Made by a program: the position numbers and the translations under genes
The notes under the pieces: generated by a model
The model's database searches: none
Told to the model about the DNA's origin: nothing
The model's input: only the letters and a program-made list of their open reading frames with translations
Part shown: one piece after another, positions 47,058 through 57,887 of the stretch
How the letters are laid out: each line of letters opens with the position of its first letter
Numbering within the stretch: position 1 is the stretch's first letter
Assembly (NCBI GenBank): GCA_050084985.1
Contig: JBITNC010000001.1
Span: 183,458,001 to 183,522,000, forward strand
Direction: 5' to 3'
DNA: 64,000 nt
Source of the DNA: Nageia nagi
Taxonomy: Eukaryota; Pinophyta

Positions 47058-47740
47058 TAAAAGCCATTGTTTAAAAAATACAATTTTAGGACCATACCCC
47101 ATTGTATCCAACAAGCATAATTGGACCTAAATTAAAACATATTTTAAAATAATTTTGAGTATATATACCTAAGATACTAAATATTTTGGAGGATTATTTT
47201 TGTAATTTTTTCATGAATATTTTATTTTTTATTGACCATGATTATCATTCCAAAAATTGCTTGTGTTTGGTAAGCATAATTTGACCTAAACATATCATTT
47301 TTATTTTTTTTAATCATATGAAGAATTATATATATATTGTGAACATATATTATTATTTTCACATTTCAAAAAAAAAGTTATTAAACAAATACAAAACCCA
47401 CTATTTAAAAAATGTAATTTTAGGACTATACCCATTGTGTTCATCAAGTATAATTGGATGTAAATTAAAATATTTTTTTAAATTCTTTTGGTTAAAGATA
47501 CCTAAGATCCTAAATATTATGGAGGATATTTTTTTATGAATATTTTATTTTTTTATTAAATTTTTATTGACCATGATTATAGTTTTGAAAAATGCTCATA
47601 TCCAGCAAGCATAATTTGAATAAAAATTATCATTTTTAATTTATTTTTTATTTAACTTCTGAAAAATTGTATGCAAATTGTGCATATATATTTTTTTAAT
47701 AATTCTAAAAAAAATAAAAAGTTATTAAATAAATACAAAA
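47058..47740. repeat. 334-bp tandem duplication in the G3 linker
   Basis: AATTTTAGGACCATACCC at 47082 recurs as AATTTTAGGACTATACCC at 47416. The following landmarks (TGACCATGATTAT, GCATAATTTGA, and the closing TTATTAAACAAATACAAAA) also repeat at the same offset. The two copies are diverged. The origin of the AT-rich unit is unknown. Confidence 0.85.
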
Positions 47741-48109
47741 ACCTAGCAATTCATAATACTTCCTCCAAAGTGGTACTAATCTACTTGCACTTACCCTAGT
47801 CTTTAATAGTAAGTAATCCCATTTCCTTAATAGAGCAATGGTGCTAGGATTATTGTGTCATTGCTATATTATTCTCATCTCTTACAAATGAGTTTGAATG
47901 TAGGACTAGGGCATAACCTAGGTCTCCCCAACTCAATGATGATATATCCTATGTTAATGAATAAATAGTAAAAGTAAACATTGATACCCAAGAGGACCCA
48001 TAGTTGATCAAAATAGGATCTTGGTTAACCTTGGAAGAACATGAAAGGTATCTCTACTTTTAAAAGAGTTCTTTGATATTTTTTATTTGTATTATTCTGA
48101 TATACCTAG

Positions 48110-49035
48110 TCTTGATCCTAATTTTATCATTCATAGCCTAGTTGTTGATAAAAATATAAAATGAGTCCAACAAAAGCCTAGAAAGACATATCCTAAGGTA
48201 TTCCTTGTTGTTAAAAAGGAAATTGATTAGTATCTTGCTATTGATTTTATTATTCTTATTTATTATTCCCCATGTATTTCTAACATTATGCCTACAACTA
48301 AGCCTAATGGTGAAATAAGATATTATATATATTTCAAGGATATCAATAAGGCATGTCCTAAAGATGCCTTTCTTTTGCTTAACATTGATATGCTTATAAA
48401 TTCAACAACAGAATATGAAATATTCTCTTTCATGGATGTATTTTTTAGTTATAATCAAATTAATATTAATAAGAAGGACCAACATAAGACAAATTTTATT
48501 ACACCTTAGGGTATATTTTGTTAGGTGGTCATGCCTTTTGGTCTAAACAATGCAAGTGCAGCTTATCAAAGAGCTATGGTGAGTATCTTCCATGATATGA
48601 TTTATGATTATGTTGAGGTGTATGTTGATGATATCATAGCAAAGTTCATAGTCAAATATAATTACATTTCAGACTTGAGAAATATTTTTGAAAGAATGAG
48701 AGAATATAAATTAAAGTTGAAGCTTCAAAAATGTGCATTTATGATATCATTAGGTAAATTGCTTAATTTCATTATTTCAAAAAGAGACATAAAGGTGGAT
48801 CCCAAGAAAGTTTTAGCCATTATTTATTTTTCTCCTTCTAATAATTTTAAAGAGTTAAGAAGTCTTTAAGGAAAATTTCAAGTAGTTATAATGTTGATTG
48901 GTTAGTTAGTAGAGATGACCTTTCCATTTTCTAATTTGTTAAAGAAATATGAGAAGTTCATTTGGGATGAGAAGTATTAAAAGACTTTAGTAACAACAAA
49001 AGGTATATTATTAATTCTCTAGTATTAGACCCCTA
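48110..49035 (+). pseudogene. G3 reverse transcriptase
   Basis: In order: KVFLVVKKEID, TTKPNGEIRYYIYFKDINKA (48294-48353), EIFSFMDVFFSYNQI, MPFGLNNASAAYQRAM (48531-48578), the active site VEVYVDDIIAK with YVDD intact at 48621-48632, LKLKLQKCAFMIS, KLLNFIISKRDIKVDPKKV and ELRSL.GKFQ. Two in-frame stops (near 48508 and 48867) and shifts break it. The sequence ends at the start of the RNase H, where W is inserted at 49041. It makes DNA from the element RNA when intact. Confidence 0.93.
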
Positions 49036-49040
49036 TAATT

Positions 49041-49548
49041 TGATGGAATTGAAGGATTCCATAAACCAAGATCTCTTGTATCTTCTCCAACAAATCTAAC
49101 TAAGAACAATTCATTCATCTAGCAAAGAAACAAAAAATCACACAAAAGATAACACACCATGTATAGTGGTTCCTTAAAATCTTGAAAGTATATCCAATTT
49201 GAACCATCCTTTTTATTACTTCTCACAAGATAATTCTTTTACAAATTCACAAGAATTCATTTACAAGAATTATTATACAAAGTTTCTACAAGAGCATTCC
49301 TACAACTCTACAAGACTGGCATTACCATGTTTTATTAAGTACATAATGAGAGGGTTGTCTCTCTATTTATAAGAAGAAATCCACCCTTTAACCTTTCTTT
49401 AACCTAAAGCATTAAATATATTTATATATTTATTCATCCTTCTAAATTTATTCCCTTAATGCTTTAAGGTATCTAAAGATACTTTACACATTAAGTGAAT
49501 ATAATTTAAAGAGAAATATTACACAATATTACATTACAAATTTTAACA
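49041..49548 (-). repeat. Family A LTR, copy W 3' LTR
   Basis: 508 bp. On the plus strand TGATGGAATTGAAGGATTCC at the left and AAATTTTAACA at the right. A TATA box (TATAAATA on the minus strand) lies at 49374-49381. Confidence 0.95.
49374..49381 (-). promoter_or_regulatory. LTR TATA box
   Basis: TATAAATA on the minus strand, followed by GAGAGA, within a block kept in most copies of the LTR (1570-1577, 37871-37878, 53216-53223). It is the best candidate for the family A promoter. Conservation in copies argues for use when the family was active; present activity is unknown. Confidence 0.6.
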
Positions 49549-49560
49549 CTCCCCCTTAAT
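49549..49560 (-). other. Polypurine tract (copy W)
   Basis: ATTAAGGGGGAG on the minus strand, directly before the LTR start TGTTAAAATTTG. Confidence 0.8.
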
Positions 49561-50552
49561 GTAATATTGGGATAGAGCATAGAGAAAGAAGAAAGAGAAT
49601 ATAAAAAAGAGTTATATTCCATAGAAATATAAGTAGAGATAATAACTTTTACATTTTGGAGAAAGTAATAGAATATAGATGGTTCTATAATGGCTCAACT
49701 ACTTAATAATTTTAACAAATGGTTTTACAATACAATCATAAACTAAAATTGATTTTAATGTACAAGAGTATTCATTCAACAATAGTTTGACATGCTAAGC
49801 CTCCATGAGCTTGCATACTCAAATTCACCTGCAATCTCAAGAAGAAATCTAAAAGCTATAAGTAGCTCATAAATATGATCAAGTAGATACATCATATACA
49901 CTCATATAAGATAAATATCATCCATAAACTGATCCAAAGATACCAAGTCATCACATATACATAACATCAAAGATAATATACATCATGAACTATATATCAC
50001 ATGTGCATACTCAACAAAAGTATCATCCATAACATGATATTAACAATATCACATGTGCACAATACTATCATATGCATAATGCATTTTCAACTAAGGATAT
50101 AAATAATATCGTCAATTGTTATAAAAAAAATTAATTTTTATGTTTATTTGGTTTATATTATTATTTTGTATTTATTAATGGTAAATTAGGGTTTCATCAT
50201 ACCATATCATTTTCATAATTTAATTCTCTCCCTTGATGATAACTTCACCAAATAAATACTTATGTGATTGTGTTATCTTAACCATGTCACAAACGATCAA
50301 ATGCCATCTTGACTAAATCACCAAGTCAATATTTTCAAAGGCATAACCAATTGAATAAATCAATATTTACAAGCCACAAATGCCAAATTGACCAAATACA
50401 AAGCCAAGATTTACAAAATAAAGCATAATCCATGAATGTCAACTTGACTATGCTACTAGTCAAGATCCATATGATTAAATTTGGTAGCATTAATCCATCA
50501 ATATGGATTCAAATTTTATCAAAATAATTACAATTTTAAAAAAGAGAAAATG

Positions 50553-50750
50553 TTTTTAACCACTCTAACAATGTGCAAGGAAGGAAAAGGGAGAATATTT
50601 TTAACCACTCCAACAATGTACAATCATAGAGAAGGATGAACTTTTTTAACCACTCCAATGATATGTAATCATAGAGAAGAATGAACCTTTTTAACCACTC
50701 CAACAATGTAGTCATGGAGAAGTGTGAACTTTTTTAACCACTCCATACAC
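50553..50750 (-). repeat. 45-bp minisatellite in copy W (5 units)
   Basis: TTTTTAACCACTC starts at 50553, 50598, 50643, 50688 and 50731, spacings 45, 45, 45 and 43. Units also share CAACAATGTA and TCATAGAGAAGGATGAAC. Copy Z keeps two or three units at 22495-22600; copy Y has lost the region. Confidence 0.92.
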
Positions 50751-51957
50751 TACAACTTTATAACAAATATAAATGAGGTAATCAATCCATCATGAAAGTA
50801 TAAAGGTATCAATTCATAAATATAGATTTAACTTCTCAAGCATGGAAGTATAGTGGTATCAATTCATAAATAAATGACCATTTTAACAATATGTCAACCA
50901 ATAAGGATAGTGCATATCAAAAGTTAAAAGAAATTTTTACATAAATTTCACTTCAAATACTATGCACATCCATAACAAATTTGCATAGCATTGTAACCAA
51001 TAAGGATAGTACATATCATTGTTTGAAAGAAATTTTTACCTAAATTTCTACTTCAAACACTATACACATCCAAGCATTTCAAACATTAAACATTATGCAT
51101 ATTCACAAAAAATAGTGTGCATATTTAACTTTATTCAAATTCACAATAAATATTGTGCATAAAAATTAGTGTGTAATGTATCAGATATTATAAATTATTT
51201 AAAAAATTTACCTTTACAAAGTTGAGTTAAATATGTCCAATTGAAAATTTGAAAAATTGCAATATTTGCCATTAATTCTCATAAGATGATAATTATAAGC
51301 TATGAATTTATCAAAAAGGATTAAGTATGTTTATCCAAGACATATAATTTTGTAAAAGAATTTACCTTATAATAATTTACAAAATTTAACTAAAAAAAAT
51401 GGTTACATTAATCAATAAAACATAAGAATGTGCAAACTTGTAAAAAAAATCATAACTTTTTTCAAAAATAAGGCTAAAATTTTTTAATGTTATAATAACA
51501 TTATCAAAAGTTTCAAATAATAAATTTTAAGCATTACTTAAGAATTATAAAAGGTCACATTCATTTTCATAAAGTTGAATTTTGTTTTTTACATATGTTA
51601 AATTGAACCCATTAGTGTTCTTTGTATTTAAATATTTTACCTTTGTAAATATTTAAATAATAAATTTGTAAAAAATAATTAAGTGTGGCAAAATATCTAC
51701 TATCACCAAAGTTTACACATGCAAAAAAAATCCTCCCACTTTTTCAAAATAACAAGATTCTTACTTGTATTAAAAAAAGTTCCTTTTTCTTAAAAGTTGG
51801 CTTTTTTTAAAAAAGAAAAAAGATACCATTCTTTTAACTCAAAAAAAATCTAGCCAACCTTTTTTAACTATAAAGGGAAAAACCCTCAAATTGCAATGAA
51901 AGGATTTGCAATGAAAAGAGAGAAAAATTATTACATACCTCTAAGGCTAAAGCATCT

Positions 51958-52185
51958 ATGACATGCAGGAAGGGACACCAAAGGGGAGAGGGTGGCACCA
52001 TCCCACAAGGGTTATGCCCCCATTTGGGAAGTAATGCATCTCAATTGCGCACCCTAGGGAGGTTACGTGCCCCTTATTATGGAGATTGTGTGGTCCCCAT
52101 TGGGGTTGCACCCCCATCTCAGGAGGCTACAACCTCCCATTTGGGAGGTTCCACAACCCCCTTTAGGGTTGCACCCCCATTTGGT
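51958..52185 (-). repeat. GC-rich block of copy W
   Basis: A sharp island of G+C in an AT-rich element, with repeated words GGTTGCACCCCCAT (52104 and 52167, 63 apart) and variants of GGGAGGTT.C and ATTTGGGAGG. It matches the place, strand sense and style of the arrays in copies X and Y, but not their exact repeat units. A 79-codon open frame across it is a by-product. Confidence 0.75.
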
Positions 52186-52322
52186 TTTTTTTTTTAATAA
52201 TTAAAAAATGTATAAAAGAATAAATAAAAATTTGATTTTTTTAATAAAGAACCTATATATAAAAATATAAAAAAAACTAATTTTTTAATAAATAAAATAA
52301 TTCTATTTAAAAATAGGAAAAC

Positions 52323-52328
<6 letters not shown>

Positions 52329-52366
<38 letters not shown>
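52329..52366. repeat. (AT)n microsatellite in copy W
   Basis: Pure TA run between the GC-rich block and the leader, followed by a shorter (CA)n stretch at about 52391-52404. Confidence 0.95.
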
Positions 52367-52369
<3 letters not shown>

Positions 52370-52901
52370 GTCATTTTTTGAAAAAAAATACATACACACA
52401 CACATATAATTTCTAATTAACAGAATTTTATATATACCCAAAAACTTTCTTTATAAAAATAGAATAAGTGGACTCAATTATTTAATAAATTGCATGCTAC
52501 ATTTAAAAAAAAAAATTGCAAGAGTATAAAATAATAGTTCAACTTTCTTGCAAAACTATTTTTTTTTGGTATACTTACAATAATAAGATCTTATCCAAGT
52601 ACTCTAGCATAAAAAAATTAGTATAAATATCAAATCATAAGATTTACAATCTAATCATATAGCACATATAAGATTTAACAAAAAAAAAATTCTACTAACA
52701 TGTAACTAAGGTAATATTTACCTTCATTTTGAGTCCATTATTCTCAAGTTTCAACTTCAAAAAAAGAAATTAAAATAGACTAACCATGAAGTTTCAAATA
52801 AAAATTGAAATAAGTTTAGAGGTTAGATATACCTTAAATTTTAGGAGAGTTACTTCAAAAAAATCACCAAGTAGAAATTTGAGGAGATTACCATAATGAA
52901 G

Positions 52902-52913
52902 GCTTTGATACCA
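52902..52913 (-). other. Primer binding site, initiator-Met tRNA type (copy W)
   Basis: Minus strand TGGTATCAAAGC, two bases inside the 5' LTR, one change from the plant initiator-Met site. Confidence 0.85.
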
Positions 52914-52915
52914 CT

Positions 52916-53403
52916 TGATGGATTCCATAAACCAAGATCTCTTGTAGCTTTTCCAACAAATCTAACTAAGAACAAATCATTCATCTAGCAAAGCAAAATA
53001 TAATCATACAAAATATAACACACCATGTATAGTGGTCACTTCAAATCTTGGGAGTACATCCACTTTGAACCATCCTTTATATTACTTCTCACAAGATAAC
53101 TCTCATACAAATTTACAAGAATTCTTCTACAAAGCTCCTACAAGAGCATTCCTACAACTCTACAAGATAAGCATTACCATGTTTCATCAAGTACATAATG
53201 ATAAGGTTACCTCTCTATTTATAAGAAGAAATCCACCTTTTAACCTCCCTTTAACCCAAGGGTATGGTCAAATATGTTTCTATATTTATTCTTCTTTCTA
53301 TATTTATTACCTTAATGCTTTAAGGTATCTAAAGATACTTTAAGCATAAGTGAATTTACTTTAAATAGAAATATTACATAATATTACATTACATATTTTA
53401 ACA
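52916..53403 (-). repeat. Family A LTR, copy W 5' LTR
   Basis: 488 bp, pairing with 49041-49548. At the left a 9-bp deletion removes part of GGAATTGAAGGATT; the right end is ATTTTAACA. The TATA box is kept at 53216-53223 on the minus strand. Divergence from its partner is scattered substitutions and small gaps. Confidence 0.95.
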
Positions 53404-53730
53404 TAATTCAAATTAAATTTTATTACTTCATGTTTTAGAAATATTATGTGCATTAGGTGCAATGTTAGCTTAAAAGGCTGATAATAACAAGGAAAGAGCG
53501 ATCTACCATTAGAATTTACTTGACTATGAGATAAGGTATACTTTAATAGAAATGATCTATTTTGATATAGTCTTATCAACAAAAAATTTTAGATATTACA
53601 TACTTGGAAACACAACATATGTCATAGTTCAAGCTAATCCTCTCAGATATCTCATCCTGTCTATCTAGAAGATATGCAAAATGGGTAGTGTTGCTTCAAG
53701 AGTTTTTTTGGTCTTTATCACTTAGAAATT
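53404..53730 (+). pseudogene. G3 gypsy-type RNase H (resumes after W)
   Basis: Directly after the target duplication of W the frame reads on with ALGAMLA.KADNNKERAIYYL, then LIEMICFDIVLSTKKLRYYI across shifts, and ANPLRYLI near 53630. This is the same domain as G1 at 5704-6015. The first few codons of the domain lie before W (48990-49035). It degrades RNA in the RNA:DNA hybrid. Confidence 0.8.
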
Positions 53731-53889
53731 GATAAAGGGATAGTCTATAAAAAATTTAATCACAAATTACCGATGAAATGAAGTATCCAAAACATAAGAA
53801 GAGTTTTATAATGAAGTGGACAACCAAAACAACCATAAACTAGCATTTTCACTGCATTCCTATGCTACCACTCCATTTGTGAGCTTGAG

Positions 53890-54250
53890 TACCTATAAGT
53901 TTTTATTGATTTTATGGAAAATGATAAGTGGATCCTATTCTTTGATGGTTATAATTACATTCATGGAGAAAAAGTGAGAATTATGCTCATAAATCCTTAG
54001 GGTGATATTATCCCTATGCATTATTGTAATATGGCATAATATGAGGCTCTTATCCTAGGTTTTAAATCCAAAATACTTTTAAAAGAAAAAAGGATCAAAA
54101 TATTTGGTGATTTTAAACTCATTGTAAATAAAGTTTCAAAACATATACAACACCAAACATCCCAAGTTGTAATTGTAAGAATAGTTTCCTTATATTCTAA
54201 TGCTATGGTTAGTACTAGTTTCCTTATTCCTATTAACATAGAATATGAGG
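53890..54250 (+). pseudogene. G3 archaeal-type RNase H
   Basis: Second RNase H. FFDGYNYIHGEKVRIMLINP at about 53941-54000 has the first catalytic Asp, CNMA.YEALILGFKSK at about 54027-54070 the Glu, and IKIFGDFKLIVNKV at about 54090-54130 the next Asp. All three are retained although stops interrupt the frame. Presence of this extra domain after the normal RNase H places G3 (and G1) in the Tat clade. Confidence 0.85.
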
Positions 54251-54289
54251 AAACTATTATTACAATAAAAAATATAGGTAAGCCTTCTC

Positions 54290-55630
54290 ATGACATTGTT
54301 CTTGAATATTTTATTAAAGATCATTATTATGCAGCTACTTATATCAATGTGTATGAATGGTATTGAGATATTTTCAATTATCTCAAAGATGATGTTGTCC
54401 CTATTTCCTTTTATCACAATGCTAGAATTAGACTTAAAAACCTAGCTACCAAGTATGTCATCATTGGTGATTTTTTATATAGGAGGTATTTTGATGGTTC
54501 TCTTCTTAGATGTTTAATGAGTCATAAAGTAGATATGGCCCTCCATCAAGCTCATGATGATTATTATGGTGGACAATTTAGTGCTAAGTTTATTTAAAAA
54601 AAATTTCTTAGAATAGGTTATTATTTTCCTACTGTGCTTGAATATTGTGAATTTCACATTAAGAAGTGTGAATAATGTCAAAAGAATACTAATCTTTAGC
54701 CCTCACTTTCTCATGGTTTATATTCTATTGTACCCTCTTAGCCTTTTTCTATATGGAAACTTAATTTCATTGGTAAAATTAACCCTATTTCAAGATATGG
54801 CCATATTTTTATCATTACAAATACAAAATATTTCATGAAATAATCAAAGGCTATACCCATGAAGTCTATAAAAGGAGGTAAGATTGTTGACTTTCTTATT
54901 GAATTTATCATTTCTAGATATAGTGTGCCTTCTAAATTGTTCATGGATAATGGTCCAAGATTTAAAGGTAATGAAGTTGAAATTTTTATGAAAAATATCA
55001 TATTAAAAGAAAATTCTTTTACCCATATTATCCCCAACATAATGGCCAAGCCAAAGCATCTAATAAGGTCATTAAGAGTATCTTATCTAAATCTATCACA
55101 AAGCATGATAAACATTGGTATGAACAACTACCTTATGCTTTGTGGGCCTATAGAATAAGTATACAAACTTCCATAGGGGCAACCCTTTTCTCTCCAATGT
55201 ATGGTGATGAATTCGTAGTTCACCTTGAGTTAGTGACCCCATCACTTCATGTTTCACTAGATAATCTCATTCCTAATGAGGATAGAAGAAAAGCTAGATT
55301 ACCCCAACTAGATGTCCTAGATGAAAAAAGGTTAATTCTCTAGAACACATTAATGTATATCATTATAGAATCCAAAAAGCCTATTGTAAAAATATCAAGC
55401 CTAAAGAGTTCAAAGTTGGCCACCTATTCCTAAAAGAAAACCTTGCCAACACTAAAGCTCTAGAGATCAAAAAGAAAGGTAAGTTTGAAACTAAATGAAT
55501 AGGTCCTTACATTGTTGTTGAAAATTATGAAAAACATGAATATAAATTATCTATAATTGAAGGTAAAGAAAAATGTAATCCAATCAACATTATGCATCTG
55601 AAAAAAGTTTTATGTTTGATATTTTTCATA
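54290..55630 (+). pseudogene. G3 integrase
   Basis: Zinc-binding HHCC domain: HQAHDDYYGGQFSAKFI at about 54544-54597, KKFLRIGYYFPTVLEY, then CEFHIKKCE.CQK at about 54649-54685. Catalytic core: the position of the first Asp reads Asn (KLNFIGKINP, codon 54763-54765). The second Asp is kept (LFMDNGPRFKGNEVEIFM, about 54934-54990). The third, Glu, reads Lys (QHNGQAKASNKV, codon 55053-55055). C-terminal part: YALWAYRISIQTSIGATLFS, RKARLPQLDVLDEKR, FKVGHLFLKENL and MHLKKVL to about 55605. No chromodomain follows. The enzyme joins element DNA to the genome; this copy has lost two of three catalytic residues. Confidence 0.92.
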
Positions 55631-56467
55631 AAAATACATTTATTAATCATTGGATACTAATATTTCAAGAAAAATAAGGTAATAATCCAACAATGCTGTT
55701 ATGTTGCTCATGCTAGCACTAGGTTTAAAAGGTAAAAAAAAATCTAAAATTTGATCATTTCTTCATAATCATGGTAACAAAATGAAAAATATATTTCATT
55801 TCTTTACTTTCATTTAATTTTCATAAAAAGCTAATTATCAAAAATAATGCTTGTCAAAATATATCAATATGATTTTTTGTATCATTTTCCATATCATTGG
55901 CCTATTTTGTAAGGAAGGGGTACTCTTATCATTAAATTCGTGAAAACATGGTGGCTTGGGAAACCAAGTTGGTCACTCTTATTATTTGACATCTTTGTAT
56001 GGAAGGGTCAATCTTATCATTTGGCATCTTTGTAAGGAAAGACCATCCATATCAAAAATCCATGGCAACATGGTGGTTTGAGAAGCCAAGCTAATAAATT
56101 TAAATTTATTATTCATCTTCACAAAATCTTGGTGGGTAAGTCACCAAGGACAAGTTTGCTTTCTTATCACTTACACACTTTCCATATCATGATATTTAAT
56201 ATTTATATTTGAGATATCTTGCACAAAAATTTTCTTATCTAAGCTCTTTTTAGGCTCTTTTTTCTTTACCTTGGATTGCTCCTATAATAATAGGTCTATC
56301 ATGTCATAACCAAGCCAAAGAGGGATCATAATATAGGTGAGAAATCAAGGCATCCAAAGCTTTATTTGTGAGATAACATTTCAGTGAGTTACATTCTTAC
56401 TTTTCTTGTTATACTTTAAATTTATGCTTTGATTATATTTTATCATAAAAGCATTAAAACATATTCA
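55631..56467 (+). repeat. G3 3' tail with minisatellite
   Basis: Non-coding tail. At 55886-56160 the words TTTGTAAGGAAGGG, CTTATCATT.GGCATC and CCATGG.AACATGGTGG.TTG..AAGCCAAG repeat two to three times. The same tail, reversed, is in G2 at 35460-35830. There is no antisense PMD frame here, unlike G2. Confidence 0.7.
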
Positions 56468-56479
56468 AATTGGGGCATA
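56467..56479 (+). other. Polypurine tract of G3
   Basis: AAATTGGGGCATA directly before the 3' LTR, equivalent to AAAGTGGGGCATC in G2. Confidence 0.65.
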
Positions 56480-57206
56480 TATTAACACCTAAAAAGAAAT
56501 CTTAATTTAATTAAAATAACATTTTAGGTATTAAAAATTATCTATTTAATTTATTAAATAAATACTCTTTTCAATGTGCATTATCATATACCTTTATATT
56601 TTGTGGTAACTGGTCAACATGACATCACAATAAGCCTAAGGAGGAGCCTTAGCACTAGACCTATTTCCTACAAAGGTGGATGAGTTATACATGATCAAAT
56701 GTATGAGATGAGATTACATAATCCTAAATCCTTGATAGTTGGCAATATACTTATGTCATTATTAACTAGTGTTTCAAAATACTACCTATCATTTTTGAAT
56801 TTTGTTATACTCTTAGCTTTGTATTCTTACAATATTTCATCTATTCATAAGTGATATTCCATGTATATAAGGTGGCATGATGACATAAAAAGAAAAGGCA
56901 AGCTATTTTAGATTGGTAACAAGGTGACATTGTTGGGTTCCTAGCATAATCATTGGGTTAAGGTTGAATTTGTGGCTCTATCTTTCAGAGAAGTTCATTA
57001 TTTATACTCTTTCAATTGGATATCAACTTTGATCATCATCATAGGTAAAGTGCATGTTTGTATATTTCATAAATCCAATTTTATAGGTCAAGGTAAATTA
57101 AGTTATTATCATCTTTCATGTCATCAATTCCTTATTATTTCATAGTTAATTAGTTAAATTGAATATTCTATAAGTAACCCTAATTATTATTATTTTAGTT
57201 AGAACA
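56480..57206 (+). repeat. G3 3' LTR
   Basis: 727 bp, TATTAACACC (TG changed to TA) to TTAGTTAGAACA. It carries the intact hairpin CTAAGGAGGAGCCTTAG near 56635 and TATATAAGG near 56873. It is followed directly by CTCAA, the target duplication. Confidence 0.92.
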
Positions 57207-57800
57207 CTCAATATATATTTACCTATATATTTTAGTAATATGATGTGTATTTAAAATATTTTATATTTACCTAAATATTTTTTCATTTGTTTAACCAAAT
57301 AGTTTAATGGTTTCCTTACCACAACCATTCCCTTCATTTTTTGCAATCATTTTAGTCCATAAAATTGTACATTCATAGCACATCTTGTTAAATAAAACCC
57401 TTGCTTTATTAATTCCCCCATATTTTGCATATGTGCTTATGAATTTTTGTATCATAATTACATTCTAAAGAAACCCACATCTAATTATTTATTCATGAAT
57501 TTCCATGCCTCATTTTAAATATGCAAAAGTTGCACATACAACTAGAATTTGATATGAAATTGGTTGCATTTTCATAAAAAAAATACTTGAGATCATCTAA
57601 ATCATGCTCATTTTTTGCATATCCTATGATGATTTCATTACATAATATTGTATCTCTCTAAGTTATGTCCTTAAAAATTTTGACTACTTCATAGAGAAAC
57701 TCATTTTGTGCATACCCTAAAATCATTGTATTTCATAAGATCATGTTTCTATCTATTGTTTTATCAAATAATACATGGGCTTTATGCATAATACCAAACA

Positions 57801-57887
<87 letters not shown>

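Larger units (their letters stand above)
49041..53403 (-). mobile_element. Family A non-coding LTR element, complete copy W inserted in G3
   Basis: The reference copy of the family: 4363 bp in minus orientation, 5' LTR 52916-53403, primer site 52902-52913, leader, (AT)n, GC-rich block (51958-52185), AT-rich part, 45-bp minisatellite (50553-50750), conserved 3' region, purine tract 49549-49560 and 3' LTR 49041-49548. TAATT stands at both edges (49036-49040 and 53404-53408), a perfect 5-bp target duplication, and the G3 RNase H resumes after it. No frame resembles gag, pol or any known domain. It fits non-autonomous LTR elements of the LARD/TRIM kind, intermediate in size. Mobilised by other elements' proteins (inference). 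Confidence 0.95.
43359..57206 (+). mobile_element. G3: complete Tat-type Ty3/gypsy element, split by family A copy W
   Basis: Plus-strand element with LTRs at 43359-44077 and 56480-57206, primer site, gag, protease, RT, gypsy-type RNase H, archaeal-type RNase H, integrase, repetitive tail and purine tract. CTCAA stands directly outside both LTRs (43354-43358 and 57207-57211), a perfect 5-bp target duplication. Without the 4.4-kb insertion W it is about 9.5 kb. The extra archaeal-type RNase H after the normal one is the mark of the Tat clade of gypsy. All domains are decayed and several catalytic residues are changed, so it is dead. Confidence 0.93.

Noticed and set aside
53032-53343. 103-codon plus-strand open frame
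   Set aside because: Falls entirely within the family A LTR; not kept in other LTR copies.
54738-55049. 103-codon minus-strand open frame
   Set aside because: Shadow of the G3 integrase core on the other strand.
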